From: Paractinoplanes polyasparticus
GTDB taxonomy: Bacteria > Actinomycetota > Actinomycetes > Mycobacteriales > Micromonosporaceae
Length of the DNA stretch: 64,000 nt
Direction of reading: 5' to 3'
Assembly: GCF_019710575.1 (NCBI RefSeq)
Contig: NZ_JAHWFK010000046.1
Span: 62,001 to 126,000, forward strand
Shown: piece by piece, positions 17,998 to 26,802 of the stretch
How the letters are laid out: each line of letters begins with the position of its first letter
Numbering within the stretch: position 1 is the first letter of the stretch
The notes under the pieces: model-generated
What the model was told of the DNA's origin: nothing
What the model saw: the letters and a program-made list of their open reading frames with translations, nothing else
Databases searched by the model: none
Translations under genes and position numbers: made by a program

Positions 17998-18913
17998 ATG
18001 GTGGCGGCCGCGGGAACGAGGATCGGATGGGGCGATCTGCCCACCGGTGTGCGCGAACAGATCGAGGGGATCCTCGGCGGCCGGGTCGTCGAGGCCGTCT
18101 CGCAGAACGGCGGGTTCTCCCCGGGCACAGCCGACCGGGTGCTCACCAGCGACGGGCGCCGCGCGTTCGTCAAGGCGGTCACCCCGGCCCTCAACGAGCA
18201 CTCGGCCGAGCTGGCCCGGCAGGAAACACGGATCGCCTCGGCCCTGCCCGGCCACGTGCCGGCGCCGCGGGTGCTGGGCTCGTTCGACGACGGCGACTGG
18301 GTCGTGCTCGTGCTCGAGGACGTCGAAGGCGCTCACCCCCGTACGCCGTGGGTGGACCCCGAGATCGACGCCGCTGTGACAGCCCTCGCCGAGCTCGCCG
18401 ACGCTCTCACGCCGTCGCCGCTGGCCGCTCCGGCCGTGACCGAGGTGCTCACCGAGGGCTTCGCGGGTTGGCAGCGGCTGGCCGCCGACCCGCCCGCCGA
18501 CCTCGACCCGTGGGCCGCCACGCCTGCCCGAGCTGATCGCGGCGGCCGAACGCGGGCTCGTGGCGTCGAGCACCGGCGACACGCTCGCCCACTGCGACAT
18601 CCGGGCCGACAACATGCTCGTCCGCCCCGACGGCCGGCTCATGATCGTCGACTGGCCGTGGGCCGCCACCGCGCCCGTCTGGTTCGACCGGGTGCTGCTC
18701 GCCCTCAACATCACCGTGCACGGCGGCGATCCCGAACGGGTGATCGCGGGCCTCGACCGGACCGTCGTCACCGACCTTTTCGCCGGTTTCGCCGGGTTCT
18801 TCCGCGACATGTCCCGCCGCCCGCCGCCCCCTTCGCTGCCGTCCGTGCGGGCCTTCCAGCGGTGGCAGGCCGACGCGCTGCTGCCCTGGTTACAGCGTGA
18901 ACTGGGCCGCTGA
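17998..18913 (+). pseudogene. aminoglycoside phosphotransferase-family gene, frameshifted
   Basis: A kinase-like phosphotransferase (APH fold) split by a frameshift. The first frame (17998 to about 18520) encodes the N-lobe, including GGFSPGTADRVL and FVKAV with the ATP-binding Lys, and reads to DPWAAT. The catalytic half is in another frame from about 18524 to 18913: LPELIAAAERG, then HCDIRADNML with the catalytic Asp and metal Asn, then IVDWPWA. Joining the frames needs a 2-nt insertion (or 1-nt removal) near 18521-18524. Both halves keep good codon use, so the lesion is recent or is a sequencing error. Confidence 0.85.
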
Positions 18914-19079
18914 ACCGCCTGGCGATCAACTGCGTATCAAAACTCGCCGGCGTCGGGGACGGGCACCAGGTGGGAGGTCGAGCACACCGGCCGGGGGCGG
19001 GCAGTCCGGGGCACTAGTCTGGGAAGTCGGGCTTCGGCGTGGCGGCCCGGACAGGCCAGAACCTCACACGGAACGGAAC

Positions 19080-20297
19080 ATGATGACCGACCAGGCCAAG
19101 GTGCGAGTCCTTCTGTTGGAGAGCATCCATCCCGACGCGGTGTCCCGGCTCGAGTCCGCCGGATACGAGGTCGAGTCCGTCCGCAACGCCCTCGACGAGT
19201 CCGAGCTGATCGACCGCATCCGCGGCGTCCACCTGCTCGGCATCCGCTCGAAGACCAAGGTGACGGCCCGGGTGATCGAGGCCGCCGACAGTCTGGTGGC
19301 GATCGGCGCGTTCTGCATCGGCACCGACCAGATCGACCTGACCGCGGCCTCGGCCCACGGCATCGCCGTGTTCAACGCGCCGTTCTCCAACACCCGCTCC
19401 GTCGTCGAGCTGGCCATCGCCGAGATCATCTCGATGACCCGGCGGCTGACCGAGAAGAACGCGCTCATGCACGCGGGCGTCTGGGACAAGTCGGCCGACG
19501 GCGCCCACGAGATCCGGGGCCGGCGGCTCGGCATCATCGGCTACGGCAACATCGGCACGCAGCTCTCCGTGCTCGCCGAGAACCTCGGCATGTACGTGTC
19601 GTTCTACGACACGGCCGACAAGCTCGCGCTGAGCAACGCCCACCGCTGCGCGACCATCGAGGAGCTGCTCGAGACCAGCGACGTCGTGACGATCCACGTC
19701 GACGGCCGCCCCGGCAACGCCGGCTTCTTCGGCACCGAGCAGTTCAAGCGGATGCGCGAGGGCGCCCTGTTCCTCAACCTGTCGCGCGGCATCGTGGTCG
19801 ACCACGTCGCGCTGCGCGAGGCGCTCGAGAGCGGTCACCTGGCCGGCGCCGCGGTCGACGTCTTCCCGACCGAGCCCAAGGGCCGCGGCGACGAGTTCGT
19901 GTCCGAGCTGCGGGGCCTGCCCAACGTCATCCTCACCCCGCACATCGGTGGTTCGACGGAAGAGGCGCAGTCCGACATCGGCGGATTCGTGGCCAACAAG
20001 CTGGCCTCGTTCCTCGACGAGGGCAACACCACGCTCAGCGTCAACCTGCCCGGCGTGGGGCTGCCCGAGCAGGCCGGCCAGAGCCGCATCGGCCACGTGC
20101 ACATCAACACCCCCGGCGTACTGGCCCAGGTCAACAGCATTCTGGCCGAGCACAAGGTCAATGTGGAGGGCCAGCTGCTGAGCACCCGCGGCGAGTACGG
20201 CTACCTGATCACCGACATCGGCGGCGGCTTCAGCGACGAGGTGCTGGAGCGGCTGCGCTCGATGGAGCAGACCGTCCGCCTGCGCGTGCTTTCATAA
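19080..20297 (+). CDS. serA: D-3-phosphoglycerate dehydrogenase with ACT domain
   Basis: 405 residues, close to the E. coli SerA type (410). Catalyses the first step of serine synthesis, 3-phosphoglycerate to 3-phosphohydroxypyruvate. NAD-binding GYGNIGTQ near 155, catalytic Arg in NLSRGIVVD, Glu region FPTEP, catalytic His in TPHIGGST, and a C-terminal ACT domain (HINTPGVLAQVNSILAEH) that binds serine for feedback inhibition. ATG at 19080 or the adjacent ATG at 19083 is the start. Monocistronic, followed by a strong terminator. Confidence 0.92.
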   Translation: MMTDQAKVRVLLLESIHPDAVSRLESAGYEVESVRNALDESELIDRIRGVHLLGIRSKTKVTARVIEAADSLVAIGAFCIGTDQIDLTAASAHGIAVFNAPFSNTRSVVELAIAEIISMTRRLTEKNALMHAGVWDKSADGAHEIRGRRLGIIGYGNIGTQLSVLAENLGMYVSFYDTADKLALSNAHRCATIEELLETSDVVTIHVDGRPGNAGFFGTEQFKRMREGALFLNLSRGIVVDHVALREALESGHLAGAAVDVFPTEPKGRGDEFVSELRGLPNVILTPHIGGSTEEAQSDIGGFVANKLASFLDEGNTTLSVNLPGVGLPEQAGQSRIGHVHINTPGVLAQVNSILAEHKVNVEGQLLSTRGEYGYLITDIGGGFSDEVLERLRSMEQTVRLRVLS

Positions 20298-20310
20298 TTT
20301 CGTACGAAGT

Positions 20311-20344
20311 AAAGGAGCGCCCGGCCGAGGCCGAGCGCTCCTTT
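20311..20344. terminator. bidirectional terminator between serA and convergent gene
   Basis: Perfect 10-bp stem AAAGGAGCGC / GCGCTCCTTT with an inner CGGCC/GGCCG stem in the loop. The A-run and T-run flank the stem so it can act in both directions. Confidence 0.85.
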
Positions 20345-20355
20345 CAACGTCCGGG

Positions 20356-21873
20356 TCAGCCGTTCTCGACGGTCAGCGCGGCGATCGGGGCGCCGGCCCC
20401 CACGTCGTAGCGGTTCGGCACCGCCCAGTTCTTCGGCGTGAGCGTCGACCCGGGCGGAACATCCTTGATCGTACGGTTGCCGGCCACCACGGTCTTGGCC
20501 CCGCCGCCCACCTTGACCCGCACCGGGCTGCCCGACGGCGATGTCACGACCAGCTTCTCCACCGCGCCGTTCACCTTGATCGGCACAGTGCCGTTGGGAC
20601 GGGCGAGCGTCAGCTGCGCGGTGCGCATGCCGCCGACCATCTCGACCCCGCTGACCTGGCCGCCGCTGAGGTCGATCATCTGCTCCTCGGCATAGCCGGA
20701 GAGCCGCACCGACCAGCGCACCTTGGCCGCCAGCACGACGTCGATCACGCCGCCGGTGCCGTCGCCGTCCTTGGTGACCTGGAGCTTCAGGTCATCGTTG
20801 CGCAGCACGGGGCTGGGCAGGAAGCCCGCGTCCTCGGGGCTCGAAATGCGATAGAGGTCGTCGCCGAGCTCACCGATCGTGAGGTTGACCCGGTTGGTCG
20901 CGGCGAGCATCTCGAAGCTGGCCTGGCTGCGGTTGTCGAGCGGGGCAGTCACCGTGCGCTTGCCCGACTCGCCCGCGCCGAGCTGGAGCACCGAGTCGAG
21001 GTCGTCGTCGTTGCCGGTGAAGTAGACGACACCGACGATGCCGCCGGCGATCAGCACGACGAGGCTCATGAGGACGATGCCCACGGTGACCGCACGCGAC
21101 TGACGCGGCGGTTCGGGTATCGCGACAGCGCGGGGCGGTTGCCCGGCGTGACGACGGTCGGCGACCTCAGGGGCGCCGGTCGGCTCGCTTTCGTCGAGGA
21201 ACCGGCGGAACTCCCCGGTGTCACCAACGAGCCGCTGCTCCCCCGTGCTGCCGACCCGCCGCTGCTCCCCCGTGCTATCAAAGCGCCGCTGCTCGCCCGT
21301 GCTCTCAAAGCGCCGCTGCTCGCCCGTGCTCTCGAACCGCCGCTGCGCCCCCGTGCCGTCGGACCGCCGCTGCTCGCCGGCGTTGTCGAAGCCCGCGCCG
21401 TCAGACCGCGCACCACCGAAGCCGGTGCTGCCAGAACTGGCGCTGCCGGAATCGGGGGCGGTGACGCGCCGCACGGGAAGGCTGGGCGGGGGCGTCCCGG
21501 TCGGTACCGGCGGCGGCGCTGATGGCGCGGCCGGTGAGGTCGGTGACGCCGGGTGACGTACGGGAGAGATCGGCCCCGACGTGACGCCGAAGGAGATGCG
21601 GCTCGTCCCGCCCGGTGTGGCCGGTCCGTAGTCGGGGGCCTTCACCGCCGGGGTCTCGCCGGTGGTCGTGGTGCTGGTTGCGGTCTCACCCGTCGCGGTC
21701 GCTCCGGCGTCGCCGAACCACATCGGCGAGTCGGTTGCGGGGCGAGCGGGAGGCCGCCGGTACACGGTGTCGCGGGAACCGCCGCTAGGCGATCCCGGTG
21801 CCGACGGCTCGGCCACCGCCACATCGGACGGTGTCCCACCAGCCGCTGCTCGGTCAGCTGCTGTTCGGTCCAC
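20356..21873 (-). CDS. membrane-anchored protein with Pro/Ser/Thr-rich and STGEQRRF-repeat N-terminus
   Basis: 505 residues. About 270 residues of low-complexity cytoplasmic sequence include a run of 9-residue repeats (RRFESTGEQ) around 170-230. One membrane segment follows (VGIVLMSLVVLIAGGIVGVVYF, near 280-305), then an extracytoplasmic beta-rich domain of about 190 residues ending ALTVENG. GTG start with AAGGG about 6 nt upstream. No enzyme motif is seen; it may be a cell-surface or sensor scaffold. Convergent with serA. Confidence 0.7.
   Translation of the reverse strand: MDRTAADRAAAGGTPSDVAVAEPSAPGSPSGGSRDTVYRRPPARPATDSPMWFGDAGATATGETATSTTTTGETPAVKAPDYGPATPGGTSRISFGVTSGPISPVRHPASPTSPAAPSAPPPVPTGTPPPSLPVRRVTAPDSGSASSGSTGFGGARSDGAGFDNAGEQRRSDGTGAQRRFESTGEQRRFESTGEQRRFDSTGEQRRVGSTGEQRLVGDTGEFRRFLDESEPTGAPEVADRRHAGQPPRAVAIPEPPRQSRAVTVGIVLMSLVVLIAGGIVGVVYFTGNDDDLDSVLQLGAGESGKRTVTAPLDNRSQASFEMLAATNRVNLTIGELGDDLYRISSPEDAGFLPSPVLRNDDLKLQVTKDGDGTGGVIDVVLAAKVRWSVRLSGYAEEQMIDLSGGQVSGVEMVGGMRTAQLTLARPNGTVPIKVNGAVEKLVVTSPSGSPVRVKVGGGAKTVVAGNRTIKDVPPGSTLTPKNWAVPNRYDVGAGAPIAALTVENG
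21224..21394. repeat. 27-bp in-frame tandem repeat inside the STGEQRRF gene
   Basis: The string CGCTGCTC and variants recur at 21233, 21260, 21287, 21314, 21341 and 21368, an exact 27-bp period. It encodes 9-residue units of the form STGEQRRFE on the minus strand. Because the period is a multiple of three, copy-number change would keep the reading frame. Confidence 0.92.
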
Positions 21874-21974
21874 GCGAAGCCCTTCCCCTGTCGGCGCTCT
21901 GACGCGCGCCGTGCCCGCAAACAGGTACGGATCTCACGTCTTCCCGGATGAGTACTGAGCAGAACTACTTACAG

Positions 21975-22631
21975 TTACTGCCGACCGGGTCGCACCAGGC
22001 CACGCCGGGTGGCGATCGCCACCGCCTCGAGCTGGCTGTGCGCGCCCAGCTTGGCCAGCACAGCCTTCACGTACCCGCGGCACGTGTGCAGGCTGATGCC
22101 GAGACGCCGGGCGATGGCGCGGGCGTCGAGGCCGGCCGCCATCAGTTGGAGCACCTCATCCTCACGGGCAGTGAGGCCGCCGCCACGCGGACCGACCACC
22201 GGGCTGGTGCTGCGCAGCAGCCGGGCGAGGATGTCGGTCGACACGGTCATGCCGCCACCGTGGGCCGTACGCAGCGCATTCAGCACGTCGCCGAGCGCAC
22301 CGTTCTTGGACAGGAAGCCAGCCGCGCCGGCCGCGGTGGCCCGGCCGACGAGCGCCGATTCATCGCTGGCAGTGAGGATCACCACACGTGTGTCCGGCTG
22401 ACGCACGCGGAGCAGTTCCGCGATGGCAATTCCGTCCGCATCGGACAAATCCGGGTCGAGCAGAATGACGTCGGGACGCAACTCGGCGGCGAGCCGCAGG
22501 GCCTCGGCGCCGGTGAGCGCATGACCCACGTAATCGAGGTCGGGCTGGCCGGCCAGAGCGTGTCCGAGCAGCTCGGCAAACGTCTGGTGGCCGTCGACGA
22601 CGAGCACGCTGATCGCATCGCCGTTACTCAT
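21975..22631 (-). CDS. NarL/LuxR-family response regulator
   Basis: 218 residues. Receiver domain with phospho-Asp59 (VILLDPDLSD), Thr in ILTASD and Lys in FLSKNG. C-terminal LuxR helix-turn-helix near 150-212 (LTAREDEVLQLMAAGLDARA, ARRLGISLHTCRGYV). The acidic pocket reads VVDGHQ with a single Asp. No kinase gene is adjacent. Divergent from the SARP-like regulator, with 220 bp between the two starts. Confidence 0.9.
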   Translation of the reverse strand: MSNGDAISVLVVDGHQTFAELLGHALAGQPDLDYVGHALTGAEALRLAAELRPDVILLDPDLSDADGIAIAELLRVRQPDTRVVILTASDESALVGRATAAGAAGFLSKNGALGDVLNALRTAHGGGMTVSTDILARLLRSTSPVVGPRGGGLTAREDEVLQLMAAGLDARAIARRLGISLHTCRGYVKAVLAKLGAHSQLEAVAIATRRGLVRPGRQ

Positions 22632-22851
22632 GCGCCACCTTTCACCGAATCCGACCGTGGAATTCTAAGGAGTATCAGCCTTCATCTTTGCCGTACCAAC
22701 AGGCTGGGGGTGCACCGCCCCGGCTCGGCCCGGCCGGTACACCCGACGGCCGGTTGAGTCCGAGCGGACGCGATAACCAGTCTTTCGGGTGAGACCACCC
22801 CCCGCATTGGGGCTTGCTCGTGAGACTCCCTCACCAGCAAAGTTCCGAAAC

Positions 22852-23343
22852 ATGTTCGACATCCAGCTCTTCGGTCGCGTCGAGGTCCGGACCAGGGGCG
22901 TCGTCCTGGCCGGAACCGACTTCGGCGGCGACCACCCCCGGCACATCCTGGCTCTTCTGGCTCTGCGTGGTGAAATGTCCACCTCGGAGCTGGCCGGGCT
23001 GCTGGGAGAAAAGAAGAACACCGTCGAAAGCGACATGTCGGTCCTGCGCCGCCGGCTCGAGCCCGAGGCGACGCCGCGCGACTCCGTCGTCCGCCGCGAA
23101 GCCGACCGCTGGTCACTCAACCCCGAACGCGTCCGGGTCGACGTCGCCCGCTTCGACGAGCTGGTCGCAGCGGCCCAGGGCCGCCCGGCCGACCGCGCCG
23201 TCAAGCCGCTGACCGCGGCCGCCTTCCTCGCCACGCGCCCCCTGCTCGAGGACGAGCACGAGCCCTGGGCAGCCGAGGCCCGAGCCGAATACCGCGCAAA
23301 GCTGGCCACGGCACGCCCCCACGACAAGACGCGGGTCGGCTAG
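22852..23343 (+). CDS. SARP-like winged-helix regulator, short form
   Basis: 163 residues. FDIQLFGRVEVRTRGV opens a PhoB-like winged-helix domain as in SARP/AfsR proteins (LAGLLGEKKNTVESDMSVLR, RRLEPEATP). About 45 residues resembling the start of a bacterial transcriptional activation domain follow (DVARFDELVAAAQG). Normal SARPs are 250 residues or more, so the activation domain is largely absent. The start ATG 22852 fits the domain boundary; an upstream in-frame extension does not look coding. Confidence 0.7.
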   Translation: MFDIQLFGRVEVRTRGVVLAGTDFGGDHPRHILALLALRGEMSTSELAGLLGEKKNTVESDMSVLRRRLEPEATPRDSVVRREADRWSLNPERVRVDVARFDELVAAAQGRPADRAVKPLTAAAFLATRPLLEDEHEPWAAEARAEYRAKLATARPHDKTRVG

Positions 23344-23417
23344 AAGGCGGCACAGGCCGACGTGCGACACGGGCCATATTGCGAGCGGTGGCCCGCGCGA
23401 CGACGCAGAATCGCCGC

Positions 23418-24020
23418 GTGCCCGCACCGCTGACCGTCCTGCGCCCCCTGCCCTTCGTACCGGAGATCTCGCTGTTTCTGGCCGACTCGTCGGCGGGTCT
23501 GTTCGACGCCGCGGGTGGCGAGTTCCACAGCGACGAGCCCCCGCCGTTCTGGGCCTTCGCCTGGGCGGGTGGACAGGCCCTGGCCCGCTACCTGCTCGAC
23601 CATCCGGAAACGGTCGCCGGCCGGCGCGTCCACGACCTGGCTACCGGCAGCGGGGTCGCCGCCGTCGCCGCCGCGAAGGCCGGCGCCGCCGACGTGTCCG
23701 CGACCGACCTCGACCCGGCGTCCGTGGCCGCCGCCCAGCACAACGCCGCCGCCAACAACGTCACGCTCCGTGAAGAACCGCCGGAAGAGCTGGACGTGCT
23801 CCTGGCCGGCGACGTCTTCTACAGCCCCACCGTGGCGGCCGAGATGACGCAACGCCTGCGCGCGGCCCGGCGGAAATCGATCGAGGTGCTGGTGGGCGAC
23901 CCGGGCCGGGGATATTTCCCCGCGCGGCTCTTCGAGCGGGTTGCCGAATACTCCGTGCCGGTTCCCCCGGCCCTGGAAGAGTCCGAGACGCTCATCACAG
24001 CCGTCTGGCGGATGCGCTGA
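23418..24020 (+). CDS. class I SAM-dependent methyltransferase (protein N-lysine methyltransferase-like)
   Basis: About 200 residues. EPPPFWAFAWAGGQALARYL and VHDLATGSGVAAVAAAKAGA (the SAM-binding glycine loop) followed by ATDLDPASV match the nicotinamide N-methylase/ETFB-lysine methyltransferase-like group; LLAGDVFYSPTVA is the DxFY region of that group. The start is uncertain: GTG at 23418 is used, with GTG 23388 also possible. Target unknown. Confidence 0.8.
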   Translation: MPAPLTVLRPLPFVPEISLFLADSSAGLFDAAGGEFHSDEPPPFWAFAWAGGQALARYLLDHPETVAGRRVHDLATGSGVAAVAAAKAGAADVSATDLDPASVAAAQHNAAANNVTLREEPPEELDVLLAGDVFYSPTVAAEMTQRLRAARRKSIEVLVGDPGRGYFPARLFERVAEYSVPVPPALEESETLITAVWRMR

Positions 24021-24086
24021 TTAGTTTCATCGACCAAGCAGTTGTACGCTACACGCAACCTCCTCCCACCTCTCCGGGGCAGACAC

Positions 24087-24557
24087 GTGCGCGAATCAGA
24101 CACCGGTGACGCCATCCCGCGGATCGCCGACGAACTTGTGCGGTTCCACCGGCTGGTGGCCCGGGCCCGGGGCATGCTCAACGTCGGGGATTTCGGTGCG
24201 GAGTACTCGGCGCTGATGCTTCTGTTCCCGCTGCGCTACCGGGGCCCGATGCGGGCCACCGATCTCGCCGAGATCAAGCAGGCCGACCCGTCCACCGTCA
24301 GCCGGCAGGTCGCCCAGCTGGTCAAGGCCGGTCTCGCCCGCCGTGAGGCCGACCCCGGGGACGGGCGCGCCTCCCGGCTCGCCATCACCGACGCGGGCCT
24401 GGCCGCCGTCGGGGAGCTCGAGGAGGCCCGTCAGGCCTGGCTGCGCGACGTGCTGGGTGACTGGTCCCCGGATCAGGCCGCCACGTTCGCCGGCCTCTTC
24501 GCAGAATTCAACAGCTCGGTCGAGGCCCGCCTCGCCACACCTCGGGAGAACCCGTGA
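24087..24557 (+). CDS. MarR-family transcriptional regulator
   Basis: 156 residues. Winged-helix with MRATDLAEIKQADPSTVSRQ as recognition region and the wing READPGDGRASRLAIT. GTG start. The stop overlaps the MFS start by 4 bp (GTGA), so it is co-transcribed with, and probably represses, the efflux gene. Confidence 0.9.
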   Translation: MRESDTGDAIPRIADELVRFHRLVARARGMLNVGDFGAEYSALMLLFPLRYRGPMRATDLAEIKQADPSTVSRQVAQLVKAGLARREADPGDGRASRLAITDAGLAAVGELEEARQAWLRDVLGDWSPDQAATFAGLFAEFNSSVEARLATPRENP

Positions 24558-26284
24558 GCAACTCCGACCCCTCTGCCGCCGCGCCCGCGCGGGCGTCCAC
24601 GGAATTCACCCATCGTCAGATCCTGACGATCCTGGGCGGCCTCATGATGGGCATGTTCCTGGCCGCGCTCGACCAGACGATCATGGCCACGGCCACCCGC
24701 ACGATCGCCGACGACCTGCACGGCTTCGACATCCAGGCCTGGGCCACGACGGCCTTCCTGATCACGTCGACGATCTCGACGCCGCTCTACGGCAAGCTCT
24801 CCGACCTCTACGGCCGGCGTCCGTTCTTCCTGTTCGCAATCGGCATCTTCGTCGTCGGCTCGTTCCTGTGCGGCCTCTCGCAGAACATGTACGAACTGGC
24901 CGCGTTCCGGGCCATCCAGGGCGTCGGCGCCGGCGGCCTGATGTCGCTGGCCCTCGCCATCATCGGCGACATCGTCCCGCCCCGCGAGCGCGCCAAGTAC
25001 CAGGGCTACTTCCTGGCCGTCTTCGGCACCGCGAGCGTGCTCGGCCCGATCCTCGGCGGCTTCTTCGCCGGCGCCGACAGCATCCTGTGGGTCGACGGCT
25101 GGCGCTGGGTGTTCTACCTCAACGTCCCGATCGGCATCGCTGCCATGGTTGTCGTGGCCCGGGTGCTGCACCTGCCGCACCAGCGCGTCGACCACCGCAT
25201 CGACTGGCCCGGCGCGGTCGCCCTCATCGTCGGTCTGGTGCCGCTGCTGACCATCGCCGAGCAGGGCCGCACCTGGGGCTGGGACTCCGGCCGCGCGTTC
25301 CTCTGCTACATCATCGGCGCGATCGGCCTGGTCGCCTTCGTGCTAGCCGAACGGGCGTACGGGGACGAGGCCCTTCTCCCGATCCGGCTGTTCCGCAACC
25401 GCACCATCGCCGTCGGCGCCACCTCCAGCACGATCCTCGGCATGGCGATGTTCGGCGGCCTGATGACCGTCCCGCTGTACCTGCAGATCGTGAAGGGTTC
25501 CTCGGCCACGGCGGCCGGCCTCCAGATGATCCCGTTCGTCTTCGGCATCATGTCCGGCTCGATCATCTCGGGCCAGCTGATCGCCCGCACCGGGCGTTAC
25601 CGCATCTTCCCGATCATCGGCAGCACGCTCATGGTCGCCTCGCTGGCCCTGTTCGCCACGATCGGCGCCGACACCCCGCTCTGGCGGGTCATGCTGATCA
25701 TGGTGCTGATGGGTCTCGGCCTGGGCGGCAACATGCAGCCGATGATCACCGCCGTGCAGAACGCGGTCTCCCCGCGCGAGATCGGCGTGGCGACCAGCTC
25801 GGTGACGTTCTTCCGCTCGATGGGCGGCACGCTCGGCACCGCCGTCTTCCTCTCGGTCCTGTTCAACGTGCTGCCCGGCAAAATCAGCAGCGCGTTCCAG
25901 CAGGCCGAGCGCACCCCCGAGTTCCAGCAGGCGCTGGCCGCCAACCCGGCCCAGGCCCAGACGCTTCAGCAGGCCACCGGCGGCGACGCCCTGAGCGACA
26001 CATCGTTCCTGAACCGCCTGTCCGACGTGGTCGCCCACCCCTTCAAGGTCGGCTTCTCCGACGGCATCCAGGTGGTGTTCCTGCTGGCCCTGGCGGTCAT
26101 GGTGATCGGCCTGATCGTGGTCTTCTTCCTCCCCGAGATCCCGCTCAGCATGCGCTCGGCCCAGCAGCAGCGGGCCGACGACATCCTGGCCGCCGAGAAC
26201 AGCATGGGCGTCCCCGGCGAGGTCGGCGCGGGCCCCCTCACCGACGAGGAGATCTACAGCCCGGACTCCACCAAGTCCCGCTGA
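24554..26284 (+). CDS. MFS drug:H+ antiporter, DHA2 (EmrB/QacA) family
   Basis: 576 residues with 14 predicted membrane helices. Motifs are LAALDQTIMATATRTIADDL (first helix), GKLSDLYGRRP (motif A) and GTASVLGPILGGFF (motif C). Exports hydrophobic drugs or cations in this family; substrate not predictable. A hydrophilic stretch between the last helices and a 45-residue polar tail are present. Partner of the MarR gene. Confidence 0.92.
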   Translation: MSNSDPSAAAPARASTEFTHRQILTILGGLMMGMFLAALDQTIMATATRTIADDLHGFDIQAWATTAFLITSTISTPLYGKLSDLYGRRPFFLFAIGIFVVGSFLCGLSQNMYELAAFRAIQGVGAGGLMSLALAIIGDIVPPRERAKYQGYFLAVFGTASVLGPILGGFFAGADSILWVDGWRWVFYLNVPIGIAAMVVVARVLHLPHQRVDHRIDWPGAVALIVGLVPLLTIAEQGRTWGWDSGRAFLCYIIGAIGLVAFVLAERAYGDEALLPIRLFRNRTIAVGATSSTILGMAMFGGLMTVPLYLQIVKGSSATAAGLQMIPFVFGIMSGSIISGQLIARTGRYRIFPIIGSTLMVASLALFATIGADTPLWRVMLIMVLMGLGLGGNMQPMITAVQNAVSPREIGVATSSVTFFRSMGGTLGTAVFLSVLFNVLPGKISSAFQQAERTPEFQQALAANPAQAQTLQQATGGDALSDTSFLNRLSDVVAHPFKVGFSDGIQVVFLLALAVMVIGLIVVFFLPEIPLSMRSAQQQRADDILAAENSMGVPGEVGAGPLTDEEIYSPDSTKSR

Positions 26285-26301
26285 CGTCCCGCCCTGCCCC
26301 A

Positions 26302-26331
26302 CGGCCCGCCTGATCAACGTCAGGCGGGCCG
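26302..26331. terminator. intrinsic terminator after MFS gene
   Basis: Perfect 12-bp stem CGGCCCGCCTGA / TCAGGCGGGCCG with a 6-nt loop, followed by TTCCC. It lies between convergent genes and may serve both. Confidence 0.85.
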
Positions 26332-26349
26332 TTCCCGTCCGGCGCTCAC

Positions 26350-26664
26350 TCAGGCGTCGGCCGGCTTCTCGACGTGCTGGATCACCTCGAACTCGAGCAG
26401 GCTGGCGCCCGTGGCGGCGGGACGGGCGCGTTCGCCGGCGTGGGCGGCCCGGCCGCTGCCGCTGGACCAGGCCTGGAACGCCTCTTCGGATTCCCAGCGC
26501 GTGTAGACGAAGTAGCGCGTCTCGCCGCCGACCGGGCGCAGCAGCTCGAACGCCAGGAAGCCGGGCGCGTTCTCGACCGCGCCCTTGCGTGCGGCGAAAC
26601 GGGCCTCGAGCTCGGGGCCCGCGCCCTCGGGAACGTCAATCGCGTTGATCTTCACAACAGCCAT
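26350..26664 (-). CDS. mhuD: MhuD-like heme-degrading monooxygenase (ABM fold)
   Basis: 104 residues, the size of mycobacterial MhuD. MAVVKINAIDVPEGAGPELE, ENAPGFLAFELLRPV and TGASLLEFEVIQHV follow MhuD closely. The residues important in MhuD are present: Asn7, Trp66 and the heme ligand His75 (RAAHAGERA). The family opens heme to release iron. Monocistronic, facing the MFS gene. Confidence 0.85.
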   Translation of the reverse strand: MAVVKINAIDVPEGAGPELEARFAARKGAVENAPGFLAFELLRPVGGETRYFVYTRWESEEAFQAWSSGSGRAAHAGERARPAATGASLLEFEVIQHVEKPADA

Positions 26665-26802
26665 GCGCCAACGCTACTGCCCGACCAAGGCCCCTCCCGG
26701 GCCTGTGGATAACCCTGTGCATGGAGCCACCCGGCCGGACCCACGCGGCCGCGCGCGTCACTCGCAGGCACGCGACTTTCGCAGGCACGCGGCACTCGCT
26801 GG

